Assembly: GCA_903952145.1 (NCBI GenBank)
Contig: CAJBES010000096.1
Coordinates: 1-64,000, forward strand
DNA length: 64,000 bases
Source of the DNA: an uncultured Opitutaceae bacterium
GTDB taxonomy: Bacteria; Verrucomicrobiota; Verrucomicrobiia; Opitutales; Opitutaceae
Reading direction: 5' to 3'
Shown: one piece after another, positions 49,915 through 59,250 of the stretch
How the letters are laid out: each line of letters starts with the position of its first letter
Numbering within the stretch: the stretch's first letter is position 1
Position numbers and translations under genes: made by a program
Notes under the pieces: generated by a model
The model's input: only the letters and a program-made list of their open reading frames with translations
Told to the model about the DNA's origin: nothing
The model's database searches: none

Positions 49915-52686
49915 TCACGGTGCGGTGAAGGGCGGAGTGGCTAGGAGGTTGGGCGCAACCGGCTGGTCTTTGGCGGGGGGAGTAAAAATGGAACGGAGGA
50001 AATTCGTCGGGCCGATGACGAAGGTCCACTCGGGCTTGTTGAGTTGCCCGGTGAGTTTCACCTCGAGCACGCCCGAGAGCGGGATGAGGACGAGGCCGAC
50101 CACGCTTTTGAGAATGAAGGTGCTTTCCAAAAACGGGAAGACGCGCGCGTGGAAATCGAGCTCCTTGCGGGTGAGCAAGTAGGAGCCGCGGGCGGTGACG
50201 GCGGCGTCGGGCCCGGTGAGATTCACATGAGGAAAGACGAGTGAGTCGCGTTCGACCTTGAAGTCGGTCTGCAAGGTGTCGAAACGGAGGGCGGTGAAAT
50301 TGAGCAGCTCGGAGAGGAGACCGAGGAGCCGGACCCGACCGAGACCCTGGCCCCTGAGGTCGGCGCGGCCGGTCCCAACGAAACTGCGGGGATCGGCGGT
50401 GTCACCCTCGGCGCTGACATCCAGCGCCATGCGCACCTGGGCGGTGCGCTCGATGTAGGCGCTGTTCGCGGCGGGGGGGGCGCCGCGGCGCAGGGCGAAG
50501 AAAGCCTCCACTGCGGTGGCCGCGTCACGCAGGGAAGCCTCGCGGAGCGACAGCGTGAAACCCAGCCGCCGGCGGTCCTCGGGCCCGGTGAGGCGGATGC
50601 TGCCGGTGACCGTGCCGCCGGCGAAACCGGCCTCAAGCGGCGAGATACGCAGTTCGTCGTCGTCAAGCACGGCGTTGAAGTCGAGATGCTGCAGGGGGAA
50701 ATCGTGGAAGGAGAAGGCGCCGGAGCCGCGGCCCTCGATGTGGATCCGGCGGTGCGCGCCCTGCGGGGCGGCGGGGCCGTCGATGCGGCCGCGGGCCCGC
50801 ACGCTGGGCGGGGCGGCAAAGACGAAGGGCTGGAGCATCACGCGCACTTCCGGGCTGACCAGACCTGCGGCGGCGGGCAGTTCAAGGGTGGAATCAAAAT
50901 CAAACGTCAGACTCTCCAAGGCGGATCCCACCGGGGCCACGCGCCGCGTGAAATTGCCGCGCGCTGCGCCGCCACCACGGGTCGCAAACGCCTCGAGCAC
51001 ATCGTAGAAGTGCGGCCGGATGAACAGGCGCGCAATGACGTGGTCGAGCGCGATGCTGTTGATGACGGGCTGCACGCAGTCCGCAAAAACAAAGACAGTC
51101 GTTTCCGGCCCATGCCCCAACCGCCCGCGGATGTCCACATCCGCCACGGGCGCGGCCTGGGTAAAGTCAAAATGCTCCCAGAACTTCGGCCACCACTCGC
51201 GGAACCAGCCACTGATAACGGGCGGGTGCAGCCGGCCCGATAGGAGGAAGCGGAATTCGCGCGAAGCAAACACCTGCTCGAAGCTGCCGCGCGCGAAATT
51301 ATCGCCGATGAACGCGACGGCCTCGGTGGCGAGGAAACGTCGCCCGTCAAACTCGATGTGACCGGCGAAGGCGTCCATCGGCACATGGTAGGCCGTGGCA
51401 TCAGCGCCGGCGATGTAGCCGGCGAGGCGGGCGAATTTCCAGCCGGGGGTGAAGCTGACCTCAAGGTCGAAGCTGGGGGCGGACCTGAAATCGATGAACG
51501 AGCGGAGGCCAAGCCCGAGCCGCTGGCCGAGCGGCACGAGCAAGCCGGGGGCGAAGCGGCCGGCGGCACGGAAACGGGCGCTCTGCTCCGCGGCATTGAA
51601 CGTGCCTGCCAGCACAAGGGGCTCGCCGAGCACACGCGTGGTGAGCTCGGCCTGGAGCGCGGGGAGCGGGCCGGCGGCTCTCAGTGCGCAGGGGCCGGTG
51701 ACGAGGCCGGGGGCGGAAACGCCGGTCGCCGTGACCTCGGCCTGCAGGAAATCAAACCGGCGCAGGTCGGGTTGCAGGCGGCCGCGGATGAGGGCACGCA
51801 CACCGGTGGCACCCGACTCCGGGGCAAGCTTCACCGAGCCGGCGGTGACGTGGAGACTGGCGATGCTGGGAGTGTCGCCGAACAACGGCAGGCGCGTGGC
51901 GACGCGCACCCGGGCGGCTTCGAGCGGCAGCGGCGCGACAAGTTTCAGGCTGGCGGCGAGCAGTTCGACCTCGACGAGGGCGCCGTGCGTGGCGGAGGGA
52001 GTGAGCACGAGGTCCACGGTGGGTGCTTCAAGGACGACGAGCCGGTTGGAGAGCTCGATGAAATGGCGGCAGATGGCGGGATAATTGCGCGCCAGCAGTG
52101 CGGGGAGGGACAGCAACTCGCCGCGGTCACGGTGCAGGGGTGTGGTTTGAAAGGCGCCACGCGCCGTGACCTTGAGCGTCGACAGCCGGCCGGCGAGTTG
52201 CGGGAGGGTGAAAACGCGCGGGCCGGGCACAAGCGTGAAGTCGAGATCGTGCAGCAGCGGCTCGCTGCGCCCGGTGGGCGAGAGCATCGCAGGCACCTGG
52301 AGACTGGCGCCGGACACCTGCAGTTCACGCGGTTCGAACCGGCCCAGCAGGAGCGCCCAGAGATCGAGGGTGATGTAAACCGAATGCGCGGTGACCACGG
52401 GATCGGTGAAGGCGGGGAGCGTGAGCCGGACCTGTTCGATGAGCACGTGGCCGGCGGGATCGAAGCTGGCGCGGCCGAACTCCACCCGCGCACCGGAGAC
52501 TGCGAGCCGCTCCTCAAGACTGCGGAGCACGAAGCCGGGGAGCGCAAGTTCGCGGGAGCTGGCAATGAAGATTTGAAAGGCAAGCAGGATGGCCAGCGCG
52601 AGCCAGAGGGACCACAGGCAGAACGAGGCGAGGCAGGCGGTGCAAAAGCGCGTGCCCTGCCAGCAGAGTTTCAGCCAAGGTTGCAT
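49915..52686 (-). CDS. Large AsmA/YhdP-like envelope protein
   Basis: The 923-residue protein has one N-terminal membrane helix (LWSLWLALAILLAFQIFIAS). Several hundred residues of short beta-strand repeats follow, of the TamB/YhdP/AsmA type (VRLTLPAFTDPVVTAHSVYI, RELQVSGASLQVPAMLSP, ATEAVAFIGDNFARGSF). A C-terminal AsmA_2-like region is present, with RVRLLGLLSELLNFTALRFD and LTRKELDFHARVFPFLES. Such proteins bridge membranes and probably move phospholipid. It follows the DUF4340 gene by 18 bp in the same operon. Confidence 0.78.
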   Translation of the reverse strand: MQPWLKLCWQGTRFCTACLASFCLWSLWLALAILLAFQIFIASSRELALPGFVLRSLEERLAVSGARVEFGRASFDPAGHVLIEQVRLTLPAFTDPVVTAHSVYITLDLWALLLGRFEPRELQVSGASLQVPAMLSPTGRSEPLLHDLDFTLVPGPRVFTLPQLAGRLSTLKVTARGAFQTTPLHRDRGELLSLPALLARNYPAICRHFIELSNRLVVLEAPTVDLVLTPSATHGALVEVELLAASLKLVAPLPLEAARVRVATRLPLFGDTPSIASLHVTAGSVKLAPESGATGVRALIRGRLQPDLRRFDFLQAEVTATGVSAPGLVTGPCALRAAGPLPALQAELTTRVLGEPLVLAGTFNAAEQSARFRAAGRFAPGLLVPLGQRLGLGLRSFIDFRSAPSFDLEVSFTPGWKFARLAGYIAGADATAYHVPMDAFAGHIEFDGRRFLATEAVAFIGDNFARGSFEQVFASREFRFLLSGRLHPPVISGWFREWWPKFWEHFDFTQAAPVADVDIRGRLGHGPETTVFVFADCVQPVINSIALDHVIARLFIRPHFYDVLEAFATRGGGAARGNFTRRVAPVGSALESLTFDFDSTLELPAAAGLVSPEVRVMLQPFVFAAPPSVRARGRIDGPAAPQGAHRRIHIEGRGSGAFSFHDFPLQHLDFNAVLDDDELRISPLEAGFAGGTVTGSIRLTGPEDRRRLGFTLSLREASLRDAATAVEAFFALRRGAPPAANSAYIERTAQVRMALDVSAEGDTADPRSFVGTGRADLRGQGLGRVRLLGLLSELLNFTALRFDTLQTDFKVERDSLVFPHVNLTGPDAAVTARGSYLLTRKELDFHARVFPFLESTFILKSVVGLVLIPLSGVLEVKLTGQLNKPEWTFVIGPTNFLRSIFTPPAKDQPVAPNLLATPPFTAP

Positions 52687-52704
52687 GGCGAGGCCGGCGG
52701 CGCG

Positions 52705-54645
52705 TCAGACTTTGGGGGTGGCTGCGGCGGGCGGCGGGGTGACCGTCGCAGGCGGCGGGGGAGGACCGGGATCGCGCTTCGCGTAAGTGACGTTCCAGAG
52801 GGCATCGAGCAGCGGTTGCTCAAGTTCGAAGAGGGCGGCGTATTTTTCCGAGCCGGCGATCTGCAGGTTGCCACCAACGCGCTCGGTGAAGAGCAGGGTT
52901 TCGGTTTCGGTCTGCTCGCCAGTGCCGGCCGGGAGGGCCACGGTAAGCTCGAGGCGATAGCGCCAGGGGCGCTCCTCGCCGCCGGCGGGAACCTTGTCGG
53001 CGAACCCGTCTTGGACAAAGCGCCGGGCGCGGAGTGTGCGCAGCTGCGCGGCGAGGGCGTGCAGCGGTGTGCCGGCAGGTTCGTTCACGAGGGCTTGATC
53101 AGCGACGACGGTGCCGTCCTGCAGATCGGTGATTTTCAGGACGGTGAGGCGGGCGGCGGTGGGGAACTCGCGGAGGAGGCGCTCGCGGTAGGCGAGGGGC
53201 GAGACGGCGGTTGCGGCGAGGATGGCGGGGTCCACGGCGTAGATGAAGCGCTCGTCGGCGAGACGGGCGTAGGCGCGGCCGTCTCGCGGGGTGGTGACAC
53301 CGATCTGAAGCCGAAGCGTGCTGGTGGTGTTACGGGCGGCGAGAGTGAGTGTGACCTCGCGCTCGGGCTGGTTGAAGCCCCAGTTCTCCAAGTCAGCGTC
53401 GGCCGGGGCGTCGCTTTGGAATTTCAGTGCGGCGAGGCGGGAGAGCTGGTCGATGAGGCGCTGCACGGTGCCGAGGTCGGCGGGCTGGGTCGGCGGGCCC
53501 TGGGTGGCGTCGCGCCGGGCGATCTGCCAGGGGGCCTCACCGCCGGTGGCGCTGTCGAGGCGTTGCAGGACGAACTCAGGCTGGTTGGGAGCGGCCAGGG
53601 TGAGGCCGGTGACGGCGGTGGGGTCAAAATCAAGGATGCGGGTTTCGCGGAGGACTTCCTGGGCGTTGCGCAGTGCGTCGAGAAGGTTGGCGGGGATGGC
53701 GACAGTGAAGACGGCGGACTTGCCTTCGATGGCGGCGGTGAACTCGATGTCGGGTCGTGAGTTGGCGTCGGCGCCGCTGCCGCTGGCAGCTTCAGCGATC
53801 GCGGTGGTGCCAAGTTCGGCCCCGAGGATGAGGGTCTCACGGCGGTTGTTGCCCTCCAGGGTGATGCGGAGGGTGTGAGCGGCGCCGGGGAGGGGCTCAC
53901 TGTTCGCTGCGGTGAAGGCGCGGACGCGGAGCGTATTGAGGGCATTGATGGCGAGTTCGGTGGCGGTCTTGTTGGCGCGGGCGATGATGGGCGCTTCGAA
54001 GGTCCACCGGCTGGCCTCACGGCGGAGCCGCACGCGGAGGTTGGCGGAATTCTGGAGGGTGAGGGAGCGGGCCTCGAAGACGGGGATGGTGAAGAGTGTG
54101 TCGGCGCGCAGTTCCTCGGCCTTGAGGGCGAGGCTGCGGGCGAGGCTTTGGCTGACCACATGCACCCGGGTGCCATCGGGCGAGAGCACATAGAGGCGGT
54201 TGCCGACCTTGGTTTCGTCGCCGAGGCGGAGGGTGACGGGAGCGGCGGCACCATCGCCGGAGGTGAAAGTGACACTGAGCCGAGGTGCGGCGAGGCCGTA
54301 GTCGGTGAGCGACTGGCCGTTTTTCTCCAGATCGCGGACGGTGAAACTGGTCTCATGCTCAAGGAACTGGAGTTCGTTGACGATGCGGCTGACCGCATGC
54401 GGGTTGGCGGGCCAGTCGATGGGCTCGGTGAGAGACCAGCTGTCACCGGTGCGCCGGAGGCTGAGGGCGGGGAGGCCGGGGCCGGCGATGAGCAAAGTGC
54501 GGAGGTCGGCGGTCTCGGGGCCGAGGACGCGGCGGCGGGCCTCAAGGGAGGCGCGCTCGGTGCGCCAGCCGCGCTCGAACATGAAGATGAAGAAGAAGAG
54601 CGCGACGTTGAGAAAGACGAGGACGAGTGTGACTTTGGTGCGCAT
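52705..54645 (-). CDS. DUF4340 domain protein of a Gld-type ABC cluster
   Basis: The 646-residue protein has an N-terminal membrane anchor (VTLVLVFLNVALFFFIFMFE) followed by repeated DUF4340 units. Examples are SLRRTGDSWSLTEPIDWPAN, VNELQFLEHETSFTVRDLE and LSVTFTSGDGAAAPVTLRLG; a related unit recurs near GGEAPWQIARRDATQGPPTQ. DUF4340 genes regularly follow GldG-like genes and are presumed to be the extracytoplasmic part of the export apparatus. It lies 11 bp after the GldG-like gene. The C-terminus is Pro/Ala-rich and disordered. Confidence 0.85.
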   Translation of the reverse strand: MRTKVTLVLVFLNVALFFFIFMFERGWRTERASLEARRRVLGPETADLRTLLIAGPGLPALSLRRTGDSWSLTEPIDWPANPHAVSRIVNELQFLEHETSFTVRDLEKNGQSLTDYGLAAPRLSVTFTSGDGAAAPVTLRLGDETKVGNRLYVLSPDGTRVHVVSQSLARSLALKAEELRADTLFTIPVFEARSLTLQNSANLRVRLRREASRWTFEAPIIARANKTATELAINALNTLRVRAFTAANSEPLPGAAHTLRITLEGNNRRETLILGAELGTTAIAEAASGSGADANSRPDIEFTAAIEGKSAVFTVAIPANLLDALRNAQEVLRETRILDFDPTAVTGLTLAAPNQPEFVLQRLDSATGGEAPWQIARRDATQGPPTQPADLGTVQRLIDQLSRLAALKFQSDAPADADLENWGFNQPEREVTLTLAARNTTSTLRLQIGVTTPRDGRAYARLADERFIYAVDPAILAATAVSPLAYRERLLREFPTAARLTVLKITDLQDGTVVADQALVNEPAGTPLHALAAQLRTLRARRFVQDGFADKVPAGGEERPWRYRLELTVALPAGTGEQTETETLLFTERVGGNLQIAGSEKYAALFELEQPLLDALWNVTYAKRDPGPPPPPATVTPPPAAATPKV

Positions 54646-54656
54646 GGCAGGGGGGG

Positions 54657-56147
54657 TCAGTTGCGGCGGGACCAGTAGACGAAGAGGCCGAGGAACGCGG
54701 CGATGCCGGGCAGGGCGACCATGAGACTGTAGCGGAGCTGGGTGAGTTCGCGCTGGTTGAGCGAGAGCTGGAAACGCTCGATCGGACGGGCAGGGATTTT
54801 GAGCTGGGTGTCGCGCTCGACGGCCCAGTTCACGGCATTGAGGAAGAGCGTGAGGTTGCCCTCGCTGGCGAGGCGCTGGTTGACGACGAGGTCGCCGGTG
54901 CCGAAGGCGATGAGGCGGCCGGTGCGCACACTGAAGGGGAGGTTATCGCGCATCTGGACGCGTTCGGAGGCGACGATGACCCCGAGCCGGTTAGCGGGGG
55001 CCATGTTGGGCAGGCCTTTGAGGTCCACCCCGGGGGTGTATTCGGGCACGCGGCGCTGGCGGTAGGAGGCCTCGCCCCAGGCGGTGGGGTAGGTGGCGGC
55101 GAGGACGGTGGCGAGCAGGCCGTTGCCGGAGGCCCGGCCGGGATCGGGGCGGACGCTGCGGCAGAGGCCGACGCGCAGGGTCATGCGGTAGTCGAGGAGA
55201 GTCTGGGTAACGGGATGCGGGGAGAAGTTGCGCAGGATGAAGTCGCCGTTGTCGGAAAAACTCTCGGGATTGGTGTCGTAAATGGCGACATCGTCGACGA
55301 GCACGCCCCAGTCATAAAGCAGATCGTCAAGCCCGTGGGGCACTTCGGGGGCGAGCAGGAGGATCATGCGGCCGGCACGGGTGGCGAGGTATTGGCGGAG
55401 GAGCTCCTGCTCACTGGCGTCGTAGCGGCCCTGGGGCGCGGCGGCGATGATGAGGGCGGCGTCCTCGGGAATCTTGCGCGCCGTGCTGAGCTGGAGGAGG
55501 TCGATGTCGAAGTTGCGGAGCTTGAGCTGGTCGTTGAGGGCGGAGAGGCCGCGGGCGGGGTCCACATCATCAGGGCGGAGTTCGCCATGGCCGGTGAGAA
55601 AGTAGATTTTTTTGCGCTCCGGGCTGGAGACATCGAGGATGGCGGCGGTCATCGTCTGCTCCCCGAGGAAGGCCTTTTTTTCGAGGGCCTCGACGCGATA
55701 GAGTTCGTCGAGGGTGACGACGCGGCGCTTGTCGGCGCAGGTGAGGAGAATGACGTTGGGCTGCTCGAGGCCGAGCTGGTCGGCGTCGCGGCGGCGCTGG
55801 TAGACGTCGATATATTCGACGGTGATGCGGGCGGGACGGCCCTCGGTGGCGTAGGCGTATTCGCGGAGGAGGCCGTTGAGATCGCGCCAGGCCTGGGCGA
55901 CCTCGGAGTTCTCGGCGTCCTCGGTGAAGGTGGCGATGATGCGGACGGGGAGCTGGAGGTTGCGGAGATAGGAGATGGTTTCGGGCGAGAGGGAATGGCG
56001 GCGGTGCTGGGTGAGGTCGAAACGCCAGGCGTAGTTGCGGGCGAGGTAATTCAGTCCGCCGAAGAAGGAGAGAAACAGGATGGCCTGGAGCACGAGGTTG
56101 ACCGTGCGGAGCCAGCGGGCGGTGCGGAAGCTGTCGGACGCGTGCAT
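54657..56147 (-). CDS. GldG-like ABC transporter auxiliary protein
   Basis: The 496-residue protein has an N-terminal helix (TVNLVLQAILFLSFFGGLNY) and a C-terminal helix (SLMVALPGIAAFLGLFVYWS). In between is a large extracytoplasmic domain with the uncharacterised ABC-transport auxiliary signature: RFDLTQHRRHSLSPETISYL, then IYFLTGHGELRPDDVDPA, and VVNQRLASEGNLTLFLNAVN. This matches GldG of the gliding-motility ABC system. Here it is one of the ATPase/permease/GldG/DUF4340 set, with 6-bp spacing to the permease. Confidence 0.88.
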   Translation of the reverse strand: MHASDSFRTARWLRTVNLVLQAILFLSFFGGLNYLARNYAWRFDLTQHRRHSLSPETISYLRNLQLPVRIIATFTEDAENSEVAQAWRDLNGLLREYAYATEGRPARITVEYIDVYQRRRDADQLGLEQPNVILLTCADKRRVVTLDELYRVEALEKKAFLGEQTMTAAILDVSSPERKKIYFLTGHGELRPDDVDPARGLSALNDQLKLRNFDIDLLQLSTARKIPEDAALIIAAAPQGRYDASEQELLRQYLATRAGRMILLLAPEVPHGLDDLLYDWGVLVDDVAIYDTNPESFSDNGDFILRNFSPHPVTQTLLDYRMTLRVGLCRSVRPDPGRASGNGLLATVLAATYPTAWGEASYRQRRVPEYTPGVDLKGLPNMAPANRLGVIVASERVQMRDNLPFSVRTGRLIAFGTGDLVVNQRLASEGNLTLFLNAVNWAVERDTQLKIPARPIERFQLSLNQRELTQLRYSLMVALPGIAAFLGLFVYWSRRN

Positions 56148-56153
56148 GGCGGA

Positions 56154-56915
56154 TCAGCTGTGCAGGAGCTTGGCCTCGACGCCGAGGATGCTAAAGATGA
56201 GCGCGAGCACGGTGCTGCTGAAATAGAAGAGGAGCTGGCGCGTGTCCACGACCCCGCGGGTGAAGTCTTCGTAATGCCGGAAGATCTGCGCATACTCGAC
56301 CGCAGCCTTGACGGATTGGAGCACCTCGCGGTCGAGCCATTGGGAGTCCTGAAGGAAGCGGCCGCCGATGATGAGGGCGAAGAGCATCGTGAAGCAGAGG
56401 ATGCCGGCGACGGCCTGGTTGCGCGAGAGCGAGCTGGCGAAGACCCCGACGGCGATGAAGAGCAGGCCGGAGACGGCGACAAAGAGATAGCCGCCAAGGA
56501 GCGGGCCGGAGTCGAGGAAGCGCGCGTCACTGGCGAAACGATGGAGGATCCAGAAAAATCCGCCGGTGGCGCTCCAGAGGGTGAGATAAAGGCAGTAGGC
56601 CGCGGCGTATTTGCCGAGCACCACTTCGGTGGTGGTGACGGGGGTCGTGAGCAGAGTTTCGATGGTCCCGAGACGGCGCTCCTCGGCGAGGCATTTCATC
56701 GTGAGGAGCGGCACCATGAAGAAGACGGGCAGCCAGAAGAGCTGGAAGAAGACGTGGGCGGGCGAGTTTTCCTGCGGGGCCCGGCTGTAGCTTTCGAGGA
56801 TGCCGGTAAAAATGAAGCCCATGAACACGAGGAAGGCGGTTGCGGCAATGTAGGTGCTCGGGCTGACGAGCAGCATGCGGAGCTCGTGGCTGAGGAGGGT
56901 GAAGAAATGGCGCAT
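56154..56915 (-). CDS. ABC-2 type permease (GldF-like)
   Basis: The 253-residue protein has six hydrophobic segments, such as SPSTYIAATAFLVFMGFIFT, LLFIAVGVFASSLSRNQAV and STVLALIFSILGVEAKLL. The conserved cytoplasmic loop is MKCLAEERRLGTIETLLTTP, a hallmark of ABC-2 exporters where EE..GT..LL contacts the ATPase. The start MRHFFTLLSHELRM is preferred to longer in-frame options. It begins 4 bp after the ATPase stop, giving a classic ATPase-permease pair. Confidence 0.9.
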   Translation of the reverse strand: MRHFFTLLSHELRMLLVSPSTYIAATAFLVFMGFIFTGILESYSRAPQENSPAHVFFQLFWLPVFFMVPLLTMKCLAEERRLGTIETLLTTPVTTTEVVLGKYAAAYCLYLTLWSATGGFFWILHRFASDARFLDSGPLLGGYLFVAVSGLLFIAVGVFASSLSRNQAVAGILCFTMLFALIIGGRFLQDSQWLDREVLQSVKAAVEYAQIFRHYEDFTRGVVDTRQLLFYFSSTVLALIFSILGVEAKLLHS

Positions 56916-56919
56916 GGCT

Positions 56920-57909
56920 TCAGTTTTTCCGTGGCGGGTCGGAGCGCACATCCCAGCTGCGGCGCGTGGCTGCGAGGAATACATCCTCGAGGGTGGGGTG
57001 GGCGCGGCTGAGGGCGCGCACGCGGAGGCCCGCGTCGGCGAGGACGCGGAGGAGGGGCTCACCGAGCGCAGTGTCGCTGGCGGTGGTCAGGGTGAGGGTG
57101 ACAAAACCGAGGGGGTCCGGCTCGCTGGTGTCGGCCAGTCGCAGGGAGGGCTCGACGACGGCGAGCAAGGCGGGAAGCGTGGTGAGGTCGCCGGCCACCT
57201 CGGCCTGGTAGGAGGAGCGGCCGAGGATCTCGCGCCGGAGATCGGCGGGGGTGCCTTGGGCAACGACGCGGCCCTGGTTGATGATGAGCACGCGGTCGCA
57301 GGTCATCTCGATCTCGGGGAGGATGTGGGAGGAGATGATGACGGTCATGCGGCCGCGGAGGCTGGCGATGAGATCGCGGACAATGAGGATCTGGTGGGGA
57401 TCGAGGCCGATGGTGGGCTCGTCCATGATGATGACGGGCGGCTCGGCCAGGATGGATTCGGCGATGCCGACGCGCTGGCGGAAACCCTTGGAGAGTTTGC
57501 CGATGATCTTGTGCCGGACGCGCTTGAGGTCGCAGAGCTCGAGGACCTCGTCGATACGCGGGCCGAGCTTGCCACGGGGAATCTCCTTCAGGCGCCCGCG
57601 AAAGTAGAAATACTCGGAGACGCGCATGTCCTCGGGCAGCGGGTTGTTCTCGGGCATGTAACCGATGAGGCGTTTGACGGCGTCAGGCTGCGAGGCCACC
57701 GGGTGGCCGCAGATCGCCACATGACCGGAGGTGGCCGGCAGGTAGCCGGTGAGGATGCGCATGGTGGTGGACTTGCCAGCGCCGTTGGGGCCGAGGAAGC
57801 CGAGGATCTCGCCGCGCGCGAGGCGGAAGCTAATGTCGTTCACGGCCATCACCCCGGCGTAGTTCTTGACGAGGTGGGAGACTTCGATGGCGGGCGGGGC
57901 GTCGGGCAT
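56920..57909 (-). CDS. ABC transporter ATP-binding protein (GldA-like)
   Basis: The 329-residue ATPase has Walker A LGPNGAGKST, signature LSKGFRQRVGIAESI, Walker B VIIMDEPTIGLDP and the switch His in VIISSHILPEIE. A C-terminal extension of about 100 residues (SRAHPTLEDVFLAATRRSW at its end) is typical of ATPases of ABC-2 exporters. It energises the GldF-like permease. The gene starts 36 bp after birA ends and may share its transcript. Confidence 0.94.
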   Translation of the reverse strand: MPDAPPAIEVSHLVKNYAGVMAVNDISFRLARGEILGFLGPNGAGKSTTMRILTGYLPATSGHVAICGHPVASQPDAVKRLIGYMPENNPLPEDMRVSEYFYFRGRLKEIPRGKLGPRIDEVLELCDLKRVRHKIIGKLSKGFRQRVGIAESILAEPPVIIMDEPTIGLDPHQILIVRDLIASLRGRMTVIISSHILPEIEMTCDRVLIINQGRVVAQGTPADLRREILGRSSYQAEVAGDLTTLPALLAVVEPSLRLADTSEPDPLGFVTLTLTTASDTALGEPLLRVLADAGLRVRALSRAHPTLEDVFLAATRRSWDVRSDPPRKN

Positions 57910-57945
57910 GCGATGAGGTTTACTGTGGCGCAACCGGGGCCGGGC

Positions 57946-58935
57946 TCAACCTGCTTTCTCAAGCGTGACCTCGCCAGCGGTGAAGCGGTGGGTGCGGCCG
58001 CGTTCGTCGCGGATGAGGAGCGAGCCGGCATCGTCGATCCCGCGGGCTGTGCCGGTGATGCGACGCGTGCCTTGGAGCACCGTGACCGGCCGGCCGCGGA
58101 GGATGTCGTGCCGGTGCCACAGGTCGGCAATCTTGTCGAGGTGGTCGCCCGCGATAAATTGGCCGTAGGCGAGGAGGACGCGACCGATGAGGGCAGCCGT
58201 AAAACGGTTGAGGTCGAGCGGGGCGCCGGTCTGGGCGGCGAGCGAGGTGGCGTGGCGGGCGAGTTCGCCCGGCCAGGCGGAGGCGGCGCTGTTGACGTTG
58301 AGGCCCAGACCGAAGACGAGATCGCGCACCTGGTCGGCGTCGATCCGGGCCTCGGTGAGCATGCCGCCGGCCTTGCGGCCGTCGAAGAGGAGGTCGTTGG
58401 GCCACTTGAGCCCGGGGCGGACGCCGCAGAAGTTGGCGATAAGTTCGCAGAGGCTGGCTCCCATCCAGAGGGTGAAGGTGGCAAGGCGGGCCGGAGTGAG
58501 GCGGGGGCGGAAGGCGAAGCTGGCGTAGAGGTTGCCGTTGACCTCGCTGTGCCAGACGCGCCCGAGGCGGCCGCGGCCGCATGTCTGTCGTTGTGCGAGA
58601 ACGACAAAAGGGGCGGGTTGGCCGGCAGCCAGCAGGCGGACGGCCTCGTCGTTGGTGCTGTCCACGGAGTTGAGCAGGGTAAGCGGGACATCGCGCTCCC
58701 GGGACTGCAGATGGGCCTCGATGAAGGTGGCATGCAGGGTGGCGGGCCGGCCGGCGAGACGGTAGCCACGGGATTTGACAGCCTCGAAGACGAAACCCTG
58801 ACCGCGCAGCCTCTCCATGTGCTGCCAGACCGCGACGCGACTGACCCCAAGCTTCCGGGCCAGCGCGGCGCCGGAGACGAAGCCGGGTTCGGCAGCGAGA
58901 GCTTCGCGGAGAATGACGAGATTGGAGGAGGGCAT
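57946..58935 (-). CDS. birA: Bifunctional biotin-protein ligase/biotin operon repressor
   Basis: BirA attaches biotin to acetyl-CoA carboxylase. The 329-residue protein has an N-terminal winged-helix DNA-binding domain (GAALARKLGVSRVAVWQHME), the catalytic GRGRLGRVWHSEVNGNLY with the biotinyl-AMP loop, LKWPNDLLFDGRKAGGMLTE, and a C-terminal SH3-like domain. The start MPSSNLVILREALAAEPG is the ATG at 58935. No biotin synthesis genes lie in the window, so the regulatory target is elsewhere. The 36-bp gap to the ABC genes suggests shared transcription. Confidence 0.93.
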   Translation of the reverse strand: MPSSNLVILREALAAEPGFVSGAALARKLGVSRVAVWQHMERLRGQGFVFEAVKSRGYRLAGRPATLHATFIEAHLQSRERDVPLTLLNSVDSTNDEAVRLLAAGQPAPFVVLAQRQTCGRGRLGRVWHSEVNGNLYASFAFRPRLTPARLATFTLWMGASLCELIANFCGVRPGLKWPNDLLFDGRKAGGMLTEARIDADQVRDLVFGLGLNVNSAASAWPGELARHATSLAAQTGAPLDLNRFTAALIGRVLLAYGQFIAGDHLDKIADLWHRHDILRGRPVTVLQGTRRITGTARGIDDAGSLLIRDERGRTHRFTAGEVTLEKAG

Positions 58936-59250
58936 GCGGGCGGCGATGACGACAGTGCAACTAGAAGGGCGGCGGCCATGCCGGTGCAAATGTCATTTGA
59001 GATATTTCAGACCGAGGCGGCGGCCGGCTGGTTCCCTGCGGGGATGAGTGCGGCGTCGGCAGCCGGGTGGCCGCCGTTCCGTTGGTGAGGGGCAAGGGGG
59101 CTCCTGCCCAGCTGGGAAGCACTGCGGGCAGGCGGGTGGCATTGATTGGATCCGCCGGCCCCGGGCAGCCCCGAAGATCCATCTTTTGTCCGGTTTGGCG
59201 CAACGCGTGTTGCCACAGGCGTGGAGGCGCTTATGCAGGAGTGCATGCCC
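58936..59250. other. Divergent intergenic region between birA and the URO-D-like gene
   Basis: This 315-bp stretch contains no supported gene. It should hold both divergent promoters, but I could not assign a clear -35/-10 pair on either strand. No BirA operator-like inverted repeat was recognised. Confidence 0.4.

Noticed and set aside
51358-53760. An 800-codon plus-strand open frame
   Set aside because: It is antisense across both the AsmA-like and DUF4340 genes and shows only Gly/Ala/Glu low-complexity sequence.
56854-59088. A 744-codon plus-strand open frame
   Set aside because: It covers the antisense of the ABC ATPase and birA, both of which have full diagnostic motifs.
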